From the NCBI RefSeq assembly GCF_029873635.1, contig NC_080418.1:14859562-14923561 (forward strand): a stretch of DNA of 64,000 nt, in the 5' to 3' direction. The notes under the pieces were generated by a model that was not told where the DNA came from, did not search any database, and saw only the letters and a list, made by a program, of their open reading frames with translations. The stretch comes from Malania oleifera. Its lineage: Eukaryota; Streptophyta; Magnoliopsida; Santalales; Ximeniaceae. Position numbers and translations under genes: made by a program. Positions 22,553 through 34,721 of this stretch are shown piece after piece (within the stretch, counting starts at the first letter, position 1; the number at the start of each line of letters is the position of its first letter).

Positions 22553-23271
22553 AATTTATACTCGAAACTAGTTGTTTAAAATTATTAAAAAACCATTATA
22601 AAATATTTCCCCTTACATGCTCCTCAAAATTCGACCCAAAATCAACAAAACGAGACCCTATAATTCAGAAATTCCAAATTCCTCAAATCTTAGAAAAACA
22701 CCCTTCTAACACTTCCTAGGCTCCAAATGGCAATATTTGCTAAGGAATCCAAAATAATTCACTTACCTTGGTTTTGGGATGTTTCCCAAACTACTTAAAT
22801 CAAAGATCCACTCCGCCTATATTGCAGAGAATCTTGCTAAGAGTCTTGTGGTAGCTTATGATCATCGAACCAAGCTAAATCCGGCCTGAAATCGAAGAGA
22901 GAAGGTGGTAAGGTTGAAGGCTTTAGAGAGAGAAAGGAAACATGCATAAATTTTGCACTGGAATGAAAAAAATCAACTATTTATACTCAAGGGTTTGTCG
23001 ACGAGACACGTCGATTAGTCAACGAGTCCTAGTACACAGTTCGTCGACGAGACAACCAACTCGTTGACGAATTTCAGTCATGCGAAGAACCCCTCTCGGT
23101 AATTCCTCGTTGACGAGACACATGTTCTCTTTGACGAGCTAAGAAGAACATTCATCGAATAGACCAGTCTGTTCATCGACAAATGATTGCTGCCACCTTT
23201 TTAAATTATTCTTTCTTCCCTTCTATCTTCCTTGTTATTTCAAATTATTTAAAATTTTTTGGGTTGTTACA

Positions 23272-23608
23272 GTTCATTTGGAATGCAGAAGGTAGTTTTG
23301 TATCTGCTGTCCAGATGGATCCCAAGTTGCCAAAAAGCACCTTTTAGATCAAACATGGAGGATATTGTTGCTTTAGTAAGATGAACAAACTGTGTTCTGG
23401 CATTTGGAATAGGTGACTTATCATCCCTAATGAAAGTGTTAAGTGGTTTATAATTAGTAACCAATTGTTTCTTTCCTCTAACCTTTTCTGACCTTTTTTC
23501 AACATAAAAAGCTTGAAAAGCCCAAGATGAGCTAGTTGGCTCAATCAATCCTTGTTTAAGTAAAGATTGACATTCTTCTCTGGCGAGCTTAAGGTCTGAA
23601 GGAGTCAT
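23272..23608 (-). pseudogene. Pararetroviral reverse transcriptase, N-terminal part
   Basis: Reads MTPSDLKLAREECQSLLKQG followed by the finger motif NYKPLNTFIRDD and the palm start SMFDLKGAFWQLGI, where the aspartate is the first catalytic residue. It stops at the solo LTR boundary, and the remainder of the domain lies at 21066 and below. Motif spacing fits caulimovirids better than Ty3/gypsy elements. Confidence 0.82.
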
Positions 23609-23686
23609 CCCCGAATGAGTGGCCTTAGTTGGACTAACATCTTCATTCAGTTTAAAAGGAATGTGAATAAAAAAGTCTGGATTTTT

Positions 23687-24196
23687 CTAGAGAGGATGAT
23701 CATGGATAAACTGATCATGTCTTTTAGCACATAATCTCAAAAGATTTTCTTGGATGGGTCGAAAATCTAGAGAGGAATAAGAAAGAGAATATATTTTGTT
23801 TATCGGAGTGAAGGGTTTGTATTCTCTTTCGAATTTGATTCCTGAAGGGAGAATCCTTAGGGATTTTGAAAGACAGTAGACATCGCATCCGAGAAGAAAA
23901 TATTTTTGAGGAAATGGGCTACCAATAACACGAGTCCAAATGATGCAATTAGGAAGGTGTTTAATCCTAATTTTCTTTTCGGAAATTAGAGAAGTGGCAA
24001 AAATCTGACCTTTTGCAGCTTTGAAAAGTTGAGTATGGGGAGACCAATAATTAGAAGGTAGGATTTTAGGATAAACCAAGGTCTTATGAGAACCAGTATC
24101 AATATATGCAATGGCAGATAAATGTTTACCATATTTTTCGGTGAGAAGCTGGATTTTGACATGAGGACTTATCTGAGATTGTTCAAAAGTGAGCAA
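23687..24196 (-). pseudogene. Pararetroviral aspartic protease
   Basis: The catalytic triad YIDTGS is at residues 31-36 of this reading, and FLLGCDVYCLSK is further along. This protease cleaves the viral polyprotein. It overlaps the end of the coat-protein frame and sits directly upstream of the reverse transcriptase, as expected. Stop codons separate it from both neighbours. Confidence 0.75.
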
Positions 24197-25318
24197 AGGT
24201 TGAACATTAAAAATCTCTTATGAAAAAGATTCTTCAAAATCAGACTCTTCTGAATAGTGAGGATAAGGATAGTTTCCTTAGTCATTTCTTCTTCTTCTGA
24301 TAGGATAGATTCAACATCAGCCTCAAGATCTTCAGATTGCAATTGTTGAGCCAATTTTGTAGATTTTGCTATATTTTTAGGACATTGTTTTGCATAATGA
24401 CCTTTCTTCTTGCAAATAAAACATCGAGAAGATTTATTATGGCTTTGTTTTGACTTTTTCTTGAAGAACCTGAATTGCTTTGCTTTTCTCAAACCCCTTT
24501 TGGATTTATCAAAGTTGATTTCTTTGAAATGCTTTTTCTTCTTGGGACTACAGATGCAATCTTTTTCTTTGCATTTGATCTACAAGTAGGACTTTTTGCA
24601 TTGCTTTGTAAACTTATGATTCTGCTTCAACATCTTTGAGAAAAACTAATGTGTATCACATAGTTTTTCAAGAGCAGAAAAGGCTAACTGGTGAATTTAT
24701 CCAATAGAGGTTTCTTTGAGTGATCGTGAGAGAGATGAAATCTTTCTCTATAGTTCTGGCTGGATATCTTCTGGTAAAGAATTAATATAAATTGTCTGAG
24801 ATTTTCATCATTAAAACCACAAAAGAAGATAGTATCGCCTGGACATTTTTTTTGATAATGGAAATCAAGATCTCTTCTCTTCAAGAAGCAGCATCTTATT
24901 TCAAAATACTCTTGTCTAACCTCGTTAGCATGAGCATCAAGGTCTCCAATAAACTCTCGATAAAGAGTTCCCAAAGCATAGGAGGGAGTCTGGTATTTAA
25001 TTAATTGTATCTATCTATAATCACCAAGACTTTGAAACCAGTCACTTCATGTTCCTGTAAATCTGGATGTGAATTCAATAAGAACTGTTTCTAAAGTATT
25101 CCCAAGTTTAGAGATTTGAAGATCAATCCATGCATCAAATTCACCAATCCGGTCTCTCCATTTAATTGGAGGCAATCCTTCAAAAGAGAACCAAGAACCA
25201 TTGGTAGGATTTTGAGGAATAAAATGTTGAGTGGTCGAATTGGCCTCATTAGGCTAGTCAACAATAGGAATTGTGGTGTCAAATTCCTCATGAAAATTTT
25301 CTGTTCTAGATGATCCAA
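24169..25318 (-). pseudogene. Pararetroviral coat-protein-like region with CCHC knuckle
   Basis: 24492-24169 contains a CX2CX4HX4C knuckle (C24, C27, H32, C37 of that reading, within CFICKKKGHYAKQC) in a lysine-rich context, followed by an acidic stretch. 25318-24684 is broken coat-like sequence in several frames. Coat protein packages the viral genome and the knuckle binds nucleic acid. Position before the protease supports the call; the divided frames make exact limits uncertain. Confidence 0.65.
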
Positions 25319-25367
25319 GATTAGTAAGAGAAGTCGTCAACATATGGGCGAGATCAGTAATCTCCTG

Positions 25368-27508
25368 TGTTGACTCTATGAGTCCAATCCGGTTTTTGAT
25401 AATGACAAATCACTTGATATTTGATCTGTGCATTGAGTTTGTGAACATGACTTACACTGAGCATGCACGGAAAGATAATGGGTCATGGATGCTATAAAGT
25501 AAAGCTGATACATATTAGAAAGTACCATGGAACTCAAAGAGTATGAGAATCAAGATGCAAGCGGCAAAGTTCAAGAATGTCTTGGGAATGGGTATTTAGA
25601 ACTCATATACCTACATTTTCGTATGATTTATCTTGAGGCTCAATACAACTTAGAATGATTTTAGGATTCATGCATTTCATGTACATCATTAGAATACTTA
25701 CATGGGCTTAGAAATGTGTTTAAAATCATGGAAAACTTGTTTTATTAAAGACCCAAGCAAAGAATTAAAGTAGAATTTTAAACTGGAAATGAATATGTGT
25801 GAAAGAGGGGACTTCGGTAGCCTAAAGTTATCCTCAGGTGCTTGAAGAATTTCTTCGGTAGCCTGAAGATTAAGTTCACTAGCATGAAGAATTAAATGGA
25901 AAAGACAGAACCTGGCAGAGGTACCTCGGTCGTCTGACATTGGAACCTCAGGCGCTTGAAGTTGACACTTCAGGAGCCTGAAGTCGAGTTCGGTTGTCTG
26001 AATTCACGGGAAAGCATAAAAATCAGTTCTTTATTAAAAAGACGCGCGAGGTATCTTATTGATCCAATGGCTGAGATCAATCCTAAGGGTAATATACTAT
26101 ATATTATGAATATCTAAACCCTAGAACAGAGGGGAGACACAAGAAAGAGAAGAACACACCTTGTTGCAAGTTTGTTGATTATCTACTCTTAGTGCTATTT
26201 GTTTGCCTATACATCAATCTCATATCTTCAAGCTTGGGCAAATCAATTCAGATTTTCAAAGGGAACTTGTTTACTTTACTATACTTCAATCTAGTATTGA
26301 GGTTTGATCTTTCAAGTTATTAGTCTTGTGATTTTTACATATCATCTCATTGTTTGTTCTTGACTAGTATTGAAAAGTATTGATCTTGAGTGTGCCTTTC
26401 GTACAAAAATTATTTTTCTAAGAGATCATTACTTAAGAAAGTTTATCTAACTTGGTAGATTAAATTTTGGTTCAAGAGCATATAAATATACATATATTTT
26501 CTCAAAAGGTTTCTTATTGAAAAAACCTAGTTTTGATTAAAAGAGTGATCTTGAAAGTCTCTTTATATATACCAAGCTATTTTAAACAAGATCATTATTT
26601 GTTTTATGGTGTGTGACTCATTGAAAGGTTTGATTCAAGTGTGTGGTTTCTAAAAGGATCTATCTTTAGATACATTAGAACTTGAATTAATATCCTTGAC
26701 ACTTATAACTATAATTTTAATTGAGGGATATTTTTCTGCAAATTAATATACTCAGTTTTGTGGTTGAGTACTTGAAATAAAACTTTGTGATTTTGATTGA
26801 GTGTATATTCAAGACAAAGTTTTTGCCAACAAGTTCACTTCAATTATATAAGTGTGCATTTTTGCAAAGTGAGCCAAGAACCCTAGATTATTCCAAAACG
26901 TTTTGAATTTATCTTTACTTGAAAGTTTTGGTTAAAAAGGGATTTGTGTATTGAGGCATATCATACATAAAACGATTTTATCGTTTTCATTCATTCATGA
27001 GCTTCAAGTTATATCATATGTCAATGTTTAAGGAATTTGAATTGTACTCACAAGCTTTTGTTAGAAGCATTGTTTTTTAGTGTATTTTCCAGATTCTATT
27101 GTATACACGGTTCGGTGTGTGAACCGGTGTGAGAGGAGAGCTGTATCTCTTGTAAGCAGCAAAGTAGGAGGAAGCTATGGCTCTTGTAAGTAGCAGATTG
27201 TAAGGGAAGCTCCGTCCCACTTTAAGGACCAGGGTTAGTGAATCTTTGAGTGGTTGCTCAAGGCAAGGAGGTAGGCCAAGTAGGCTGAACCTCGTAAAAT
27301 CGTGGTTGCATTCTCTCATCCCTTATCTTTTTTATTTTTCGCATCGTATTTCAATTTCCAGCTTGCTTGTGTATGTTGAATAATTTCACACCAACTTGAT
27401 AAGTGACTAGTTAAACTTAGATAGAGGGATTGACTGGTAAATAAGTTTCAAGGAATTTTTTAAAATACCCAAATCACCCCCCCTTTTGGGATTAGACCTT
27501 AATCAACA
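25368..27508 (+). repeat. 5' LTR of copia element B
   Basis: 2141 bp, begins TGTTGACTC and ends TTAATCAACA just before the primer site. An array of imperfect palindromes of the type TTCGGTAGCCTGAAG lies at 25805-26010, upstream of a TATA box at about 26098. Near the end (27268-27300) it shares the GTAGGC...GGCTGAACCTCG motif with the other copia LTRs of the window. Confidence 0.88.
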
Positions 27509-27510
27509 TT

Positions 27511-27522
27511 TGGTATCAGAGC
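27511..27522 (+). other. Primer binding site of copia element B
   Basis: TGGTATCAGAGC, complementary to initiator tRNA-Met, two bases after the LTR end. Confidence 0.9.
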
Positions 27523-27563
27523 GGGTTTACTTAGACTTGATAGTTAATTTGTAAAACGATCAC

Positions 27564-30500
27564 ATGACACACATTGGTGTAACTCCATTTGGTGAGGGAC
27601 ACTCATCCACTAGACCACCCTTTTTCTGTGGTGTAAATTACACCTATTGGAAACGTAGGATGAGCATATATCTACTAAACGTAGATTGGAAGGTCTGGAA
27701 AATTGTGACTAAAGGAAATCACATTCCCATGAGAGTCATTGATAAGATTAATGTACCTAAAACTGAAGATGAATATACTAAAGAGGATTGGAAGTTAGTT
27801 CAAAGTAATGCCACAGCCATGAATATACTTTTCTGTGCACTAGATGTTGTTAGCTTTACCGTGATCCCAAGAGGGGGGGGTGAATTGGTATTTTTAAAGT
27901 TTATCTCCTAGGTATTCCTCCTAACAGCAGTATGTTCACAAGCCTATGGTCAATCTAGTGCAAATAATATAAATATACTAGAAATTAAATAAAGCGGTTT
28001 AAACAATCACACAAGCACCAGAAAGCAGTAAAGAGAAGATGACACACATATATGTTATCGAGGTTCGGCCAACTGCCTACGTCCCCGCCTTGGCTAACCA
28101 GCACAAGGATTATCACACTAACTTGCTCACTTAAACGGGTGGAGCGGCACTTATACAAACCAGGTCAAATTAACACAAGGCTGACCTTAACCTTAACCAG
28201 GTCAATTAGCATAGGGCTGACCTCAACCTTCACACCAATCCTTACCGGGTTAGATTACCGCCCCCTCAGGCCACGCCTGGAATCTCTCAGATATACAATC
28301 AAAAGGTACAATATATGGTTGCTTTCACGTAAAGCAGATTTGTACCACAAATGCACACAAATGCGAACACCACAGATATTTAAAATGTAAGCTCAATGTG
28401 GTCTAAATATTTCAACTCTCAAATATATTTTCTATCCGTGTAATGCGTACATGAGAGTGTCAAACAAGAAATCTGTGTATTTCAAAATATTTCAATCAAA
28501 TGTATTCACACATAATATCAAGCTGACCTCAAGAATATCAATTAGTTAAATATCTCAATCTCGTGAATATGTATATGCTTGGATTGCAAAATGAATAATC
28601 TTTGTATTCAGCAAAAGATATATACTTGAATAAATATTACCACAAAGATTAATGTAACAAACACAAATATCTTTTCTCAAATAGTTCAATAAATATTTCA
28701 GAAGATATTTGAGTAGAGGTTTGAAAATATTTTTGCAAGCCAAAAACAAATACAAACCTCATAAGCTATTGCAATGAGAATGCAACACAAGGAAGTTTAA
28801 CACAAGTCTTCTTAGGGTAGGCTTATTAGAAAAGCTACCTAAGAGTACTTAGGTTACTCTCTTAAAGAAAAATCATTTCAAATACACAACAAGTGAGAGA
28901 GCAAACCTTCTAAGCAATAACACTCAATACACTTACAAATGATGTAGATAGATGAAGAAGGTAAACTTGAGTGAATTTTGAAAGAGTATAAGCAATGGGA
29001 AATATTTAGCTTGAGAGAGAAATTTTGATTTTGGTTTTTGCTAATCCACCCTTAATTCTCCCAAATGAAGGAGTATATATAGACATACTGAAAATTTTGA
29101 CCGTTGGGGACCTATTAGGGATTGTTGAAAAAGTTTAATGACATTTTAACCAATTTAACCCTGTTTAAAAATTATTAACTGCGGTAAAAAATCAGGGCAA
29201 CCCGAAAGGTCTGGTCGACCAGAATAGGTTCGTTCGACCAAGTCTCATATGGTTTGGTCGACTAGGGAACTTTTGAACTGAGGTCTCGGTCGACCAGACA
29301 ATTTGGAATTCTCTTGAGAACCCTCCGGTCGACCAGGTAGTTGGAGTACAAAAGTGCTCGGTCAACCAGATGGTCAAATGTTGACCAAGGAGGGTTTCAG
29401 TCGACCATGGATCTTTGAACAACCTGGTTCGGTTGACCAGGTGGTCAAACTTTTGACCCAGGGAGGTTTCGGTCGACCAGGGCTTTTTGAACTAACTTGG
29501 CTGGTCGACCGAAGGTGCACCATGTGTGCATTTTGGTCCCGTTTCGAAATATACAAGCCCTATTCAAGTGCCTAACAAACAAATGTGTATATGTGTGTCC
29601 TAGGGTCACTTGGGGTCCAATTTGAAGACACCGAAAAAGTGATATGGTCATTTTTGGTTTGTATTCGGTTTGAGCTTACAAAATAAACCATGCATGTGAT
29701 GTGCATGCTTATTATAAACCAAATACCCTAATTACTATTACAGACAAATTTCATTACAAAAATATTACAATTAAGAGCATTAATTTGTCTTCAAGCTTTG
29801 AGCTTTTTCATGCCATTAATGATCTGCTAAAATGAACCTGCATATGAACTAGATATTTATTAAATACAATCGTATTTGTCATTATCAAAACCAGGGCATG
29901 ACCTATAAGGTCAACAGATGTTAATGAATTTAATAGGGTAATGACATGTAACTCAGTTAAAGAAATTTGGGAAAAATTAGAAGTTACATATGAAGGCACT
30001 AAGGAAGTAAAGGATAGCAGGATAGACATGCTTACTAGTGAATATGAAGCATTTAAAATGACGGTTGATGAATCCATACAATCCATGTACACTAGATTCA
30101 CACACATCATTAACTCTTTAAATGCTTTTGGAAAAACTTACCCTTCTTATGAGTTGATCAGGAAAATACCCAGGGGATTACCTCCAGTGTGGGAAGCTAA
30201 AGCTATTGCAATAGCTGAAGGGAGAAATCTCAAGGAGATGTCAATGGACGAACTCATTGGATCACTCATCACCTATGAGCTGGTGATAAACGAGAGGAAA
30301 AATGAGCAAAGAAAAGCTAAGAAGGTCACTGCACTTAAGGCATCATCAAGTTATTCAAGTGAAGGAAGTGATTTCAAAAGGGATGATGACATGGCCTTGC
30401 TCACAAAGAAGTTCGGGAAGTTTTTGAAGAAGAACAAAAAGTTCAACAGAATATTCTGGAACTCTAAATCAGAAAGAGGATAGCAAAGCATGAAGAAAAA

Positions 30501-30620
30501 GAAGGAGGATCCACCAACTTGCTACAATTGCTGAGAAGTTGGACACATCAAGCCTGAGTGCCCCAAACTCATAAAAGCTTCAAAGAAAAAGCAGAAGGCG
30601 CTGAAAGTTGGCTAGGATAC
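27564..30620 (+). pseudogene. Gag of copia element B, split by a solo LTR
   Basis: The N-terminal part (27564-27847) starts MTHIGVTPFGEGHSSTRPPF and includes the YWKRRMSIYL motif of the copia gag domain. The frame resumes after the inserted LTR at 29922 and continues through MTCNSVKEIWEKLEVTYEGT and LIRKIPRGLPPVWEAKAIAI to a lysine-rich end. A CCHC knuckle follows (CYNC-stop-EVGHIKPEC, 30516-30564), with its GGA codon changed to TGA. Gag makes the particle that packages element RNA. The insertion and stops make it non-functional. Confidence 0.85.
27848..29916 (-). mobile_element. Solo LTR of a SIRE-like copia element, minus strand
   Basis: 2069 bp flanked by a perfect 5-bp duplication GATGT (27843-27847 and 29917-29921). 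In the minus sense it begins TGTTGACC and ends AGCTAACA. An array of about ten GGTCGACC palindromes (29515-29200) precedes a TATA box (29084-29071). No internal element sequence is present. Same family as the LTR at 57842-59969, with which it shares the GATCCCAAGAGGGGG end. Confidence 0.92.
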
Positions 30621-30672
30621 AAACAACACTAGCAGTTCAGAACATGAATCTAGTGACGACGAGGTTGCCAAT

Positions 30673-31314
30673 TTGTGTCTAATGGCACATGATGACTTGG
30701 AGGTACAATCAATTCTTTCATCATCTTCGTACTATTCTAGTGAATCTGAAAATGAAATTGAACTGATGTCATTTGATGAACTGAAACAAGAATACCTATA
30801 CACTATTAAAATGCTTGTGAAGAAAACAAAGAAAATTTTTGAGTTGAGAAGTAAAATCAAAGAACTTTCAAATCTAGTTGAACACCAAAATGAATCCCAT
30901 GCATCTTTCATAGAAGATAAAGATTTGAAAATTAAAGAGCTAGAAAAGGACTTGAAAGATAAATTTGAAATTATTTGTAAATTTACTGAAGGACAAAACA
31001 ATTTTCAAAAGCTCTTAGGATCCCAAAGAAATTCTCTAGAAAAAGAAGTGCTCGGTTTTAATGGTAAAGAAAATATTAAGAATATACATCTTTACATGGG
31101 GTATTTTACAAAAAAAACAAAGTCATATGTTCCAACTACGATTTTTTATAGAAACACTACATGTTTTAAATGTAGAAGGTTGGGTCACATACAATTTGAC
31201 TGCCCTTTGAAAAATAAAGATGTAAAAATTAAGAGAGTATGGAAGGTGAAAGGTCAAAGTAGCACTAACCCCCCTGGACCCAAGAAAATCTGGGTACCAA
31301 AGCTAGTTGTTTAA
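30673..31314 (+). pseudogene. Copia element B: gag C-terminal coiled region and second zinc knuckle
   Basis: A lysine/glutamate-rich segment (FELRSKIKELSNLVEHQNES onwards, likely coiled coil) ends with a CX2CX4HX4C knuckle, CFKCRRLGHIQFDC, at about 31159-31200, then a basic tail and KKIWVPK, which usually precedes the protease in SIRE-type elements. A stop near 30613 separates it from the upstream gag. Confidence 0.75.
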
Positions 31315-31319
31315 TTGTG

Positions 31320-32772
31320 TCTTGCAGATTTGCTTAAGATCAGCTTCCTCAAAAGACAAATGGTATATGGATAGCGGATTCTCACGCCACATGACCGGAG
31401 ATAAAGCATAATTCACTTCCATCATACTCAAGGATGAAGGGTTTGTTACTTTTGGTGATAATGCTAAGGGAAGGATCACAGGAGTCGGTAAAGTTGGTAA
31501 TGATTTCTCACTCATTATTGATGATGTATTATTAGTTGAAGGTTTAAAGCACAATTTATTAAGCGTAAGTCAACTATGTGATAAAGGCTACAAAGTATCA
31601 TTTGAACATGACAAGTGCATAGTTGAACACAAAACTAATAATAAGACATTGTTCATTGCTAAGCGTCATGAAAACGTATATACCACAAGCTTTGACAACT
31701 TAACTTCACAAAGTGTAACATGCTTATCTTCTATGAATGAATTAAGTTGGATTTGGCATAGGAGACTAGGACACGCAAACATGGATTTAATCTCAAAATT
31801 CGTTAAGAAAAATTAGTTAAGGGACTGCCTAAGACAAAATTTATGAAAGATAAAATTTGTGATGCATGCCAACTAGGAAAACAAGCAAGAACAAGCTTTA
31901 AGAAGAAGAAAGAGATCTCCACTACTAGGCCACTTCAAATGCTACACTTGGACTTATTTGGACCAAACCAAATTCAGAGTTTAGGAGGAAAAACATATGC
32001 ATTTGTCATAGTTGATGATTTCTCATGATACACATGGATACTATTCTTAGGTTATAAAGATGAAGCATGTGAAAAATTTATAAATCTATGCAAGAAAGTA
32101 CAAAATGAAAAGGGATACACAATTACTAAAATTCGAAGTGACAGGGGTAGAGAATTTAAAAATCAAGGCATGGAAGACTATTGTAACTCATTAGGAATTG
32201 CCCATAATTTTTTAGCTCCTAGAATACCAGAATAGAACGGTGTAGTTGAAAGAAAGAATAGATCTATACAAGAAATGGCCAGAACTATGCTTAACGAACA
32301 TAAATTACTTAAATACTTCTGGGCCGAGGCAGTAAATACCGCCTGCTATGTGCTAAATAGAGTTCTAATTGGACCTTCATTTAATAAGACTCCTTACGAA
32401 TTATGGAATGGCTATAGACCAAACATATTATATTTTCATGTTTTTGGCTGTAAGTGTTTTGTGCTTAGAGACAATGAGCATTTAGCTAAATTCGATGTAA
32501 AATCTGATGAAGGTATCTTTCTAGGATATGCTCTAGATAGTAAAGTCTATAGAGTATATAATAAACAAACATTGATGATCATAGAGTCTATTCATGTAGT
32601 GTTCAATGAGACAAATCCCTTCTCCAAAAGGATTGATGAAGATGAACCTGAATTAAACAAGGAACTAAAAGAACTATCAATTGAGAATGATTCAGAAAAG
32701 AAAAATAAACTTAGAGAACCATCCATTGAAATTGATGAAACTACAATTGAGGTAAATGCACCACCTAGATAA
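31320..32772 (+). pseudogene. Copia element B: protease and integrase
   Basis: The protease active site is visible as WYMDSGFSRHMTGD near 31362-31402. The pre-integrase zinc domain follows (WHRRLGHANMDL, ICDACQLGKQ), then the integrase core with LHLDLFGP, IRSDRGREF and VVERKNRSIQEMARTML, the expected D, D and E positions. In-frame stops lie near 31815, 32025 and 32232. The end (GCKCFVLRD, GIFLGYALDSKVYRVYN) is the usual copia integrase C-terminus. These enzymes process the polyprotein and insert element DNA. Confidence 0.85.
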
Positions 32773-32856
32773 TGGAAATACATAAAGAATCATCCCATAG
32801 ATCAAATAATAGGAGAACCATTACATGGAGTAGCCACTCGCTCCACTCTTAGGAAC

Positions 32857-33490
32857 ATGGTTAGTCATTTTGCGTTTCTATCTCAAGAAGAACCTAAGAA
32901 TGTGAGTGAACCTATGGAGGATGAATCTTGGGTGCTATCCATGCAAGAAGAATTAAATCAGTTTGAAAGAAATAAAGTGTGGACTTTATTTCCCAGACCA
33001 GAGGATAAGTCAATCATAGGGACCAAATGGATATATAAGAATAAGAAAGATGAACATGGAGTAGTTGTGAGAAATAAGGCTAGATTAGTAGCTCAGGGAT
33101 ATAATCAAGAAGAAGGTATAGATTTTGAAGAAACATTTGCCCCTGTAGCTAAGATGGAAGCCATTCGAATGTTATTAGCATATGTAGCTTTTAAAGATTT
33201 CAAGCTATAGCAAATGGACATCAAAAGCGCATTTTTAAATGGCTACATAATTGAAGAAGTGTATGTAGAACAACCCCGAGGATTTGAAAATCATAAGCAG
33301 TTTTCTTTTAGAAAATGGATTTATAAGAGGAAAAATAGATACAACCTTGTTCATAAAGTCTAAGAAAGATGATATTCTCCTAGTGCAAGTATATGTAGAT
33401 GACATCATATTTGGCGCTACAGATAAAGAATTGTGTAATGAATTTGAGATGAGCATGATGGGTGAACTAAACTTCTTCCTAGGACTTTAG
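32857..33490 (+). pseudogene. Copia element B: reverse transcriptase with internal deletion
   Basis: Motifs [40 protein letters not shown] and QMDIKSAFLNG are present, and the YVDD active-site box is intact in VQVYVDDIIFGAT (about 33389-33427). Between the EQPRGFENHK motif (about 33265-33295) and the FLLENGF motif (about 33304) roughly 25 family-conserved residues, including the KALYGLKQAPRAWY block, are missing. A stop replaces the codon before QMDIKSAF. The enzyme is therefore dead although its catalytic box survives. Confidence 0.85.
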
Positions 33491-33499
33491 ATCAAACAA

Positions 33500-34260
33500 G
33501 CAAATCATGGAATATTCTTAAATCAATCAAAGTATATTAGAGATTTACTTAAAAAATTTAATATGGAAGATGGAAAAATACTAGGTATACCTATGAGCAC
33601 TTCATTGAAATTAGATAAAGATGAATAAGGTAGACCAGTAGATGTCAAGTAATATCGTGGACTGATAGGTAGCTTGTTATACCTGACTGCTAGTAGACCA
33701 GATATAATGTTTAGCGTATGTTTGTGCGCAAGATTTCAGTCTGCTCCAAAAGAGTCTCATTTGCTAGCTGTTAAACGGATACTTAGATATTTGCTAGGAA
33801 CTGTGGACATTGGGTTATGGTATCCTAAGTACACATCCTTTGAAATTATTTGTTATTCAGATGCTGATTTTGCGGGTAGCAAAGTGGATAGAAAGAGTAC
33901 TAGCGGTACTTGTCATTTCTGAGGACATTCCTTGGTCTCTTGGTTTTCCAAGAAGCAAAATTCAGTTGCACTTTCCACAGCTAAGGTTGAATACATAGCG
34001 GCTGGTAGTTGTTGTGCTCAAATGCTTAAATGAAGCAACAACTGAAGGATTTTGGATTAAATTATGAAACAATCCCTATAAGATGCGATAACACGAGTGC
34101 AATAAATATCTCAAAGAATCCCATATTACATTCGCAAACTAAGCACATAGAAATACGACATCACTTTCTTCATGACCATGTACAAAAAAGGGGATGTAAG
34201 ACTAGAGTTTGTATGCACGGATGAACAATGGGCTGATATATTCACGAAACCACTTGCGGA
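33500..34260 (+). pseudogene. Copia element B: RNase H
   Basis: YLTASRPDIMFSVCLCARFQ, YSDADFAGSKVDRKSTSG (with the catalytic aspartate) and RCDNTSAINISKNP identify the copia RNase H. Stops near 33488, 33920 and 34032 break the frame. It removes template RNA during reverse transcription. About 480 bp of non-coding sequence separate it from the 3' LTR. Confidence 0.85.
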
Positions 34261-34721
34261 GGATAGATTTATACAAATTAGACGTGAATTAGGTCTCATG
34301 CATTGTCGAGAGGTTGCTTAGAATCTTGTTAGATGATATAATTAAGGGGGTGCAACGTCACTTAATAATCATCACTTGGTATTTGCATTACTCAATATTT
34401 GGTATCAACAATTGGACACATTTCAAAACCGTTAAATTTCTAAGGGGAGAAGAACATAAGGGTACGTTTACTCTTGATTTAGTTATTATACACCTTTTTG
34501 TTGATGTTAAAAGGGGGAGAGAATTTGGAAGCAAAAATAATAAAATGGATTCAAAAATTAATAATATCACATTTATCATGAGCATATTTCATATTTCATT
34601 TGGATTCGAACTAAATATTGTGTATATGAATATGAGCATATTGTCATTTGATGCATTAATTAAGGGGGAGCCTTGTTAGGCATAACCCATTATAAATTTT
34701 TGCTGGTGCATTTGTCATCAT

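Larger units (their letters stand above)
21067..23271 (-). mobile_element. Solo LTR of a Ty3/gypsy element inside the pararetrovirus
   Basis: 2205 bp, beginning TGTAACGCCCC and ending GGGTTGTTACA, flanked by ATTCA and GTTCA (four of five match). No internal element sequence is present, and the reverse transcriptase frame resumes on the other side, so this is a solo LTR. In sense (minus) it carries a GTCGAC palindrome array (about 23185-22994) followed by a TATA box (22986-22977). It also holds a 49-bp tandem repeat. It is related to the LTRs of element A but is not the same family. Confidence 0.85.
19695..25367 (-). mobile_element. Endogenous pararetrovirus (Caulimoviridae-like), degraded
   Basis: On the minus strand, from high to low coordinates, come coat-protein-like sequence, a CCHC knuckle, an aspartic protease, reverse transcriptase and RNase H. 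This is the caulimovirid order, without integrase or LTRs, which separates it from the gypsy elements nearby. Stops and frameshifts break it throughout. It is interrupted by a solo LTR (21067-23271), bordered on the left by gypsy element A and on the right by the copia element at 25368. The movement-protein side is missing beyond 25367. The genus cannot be decided by eye. Confidence 0.82.
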
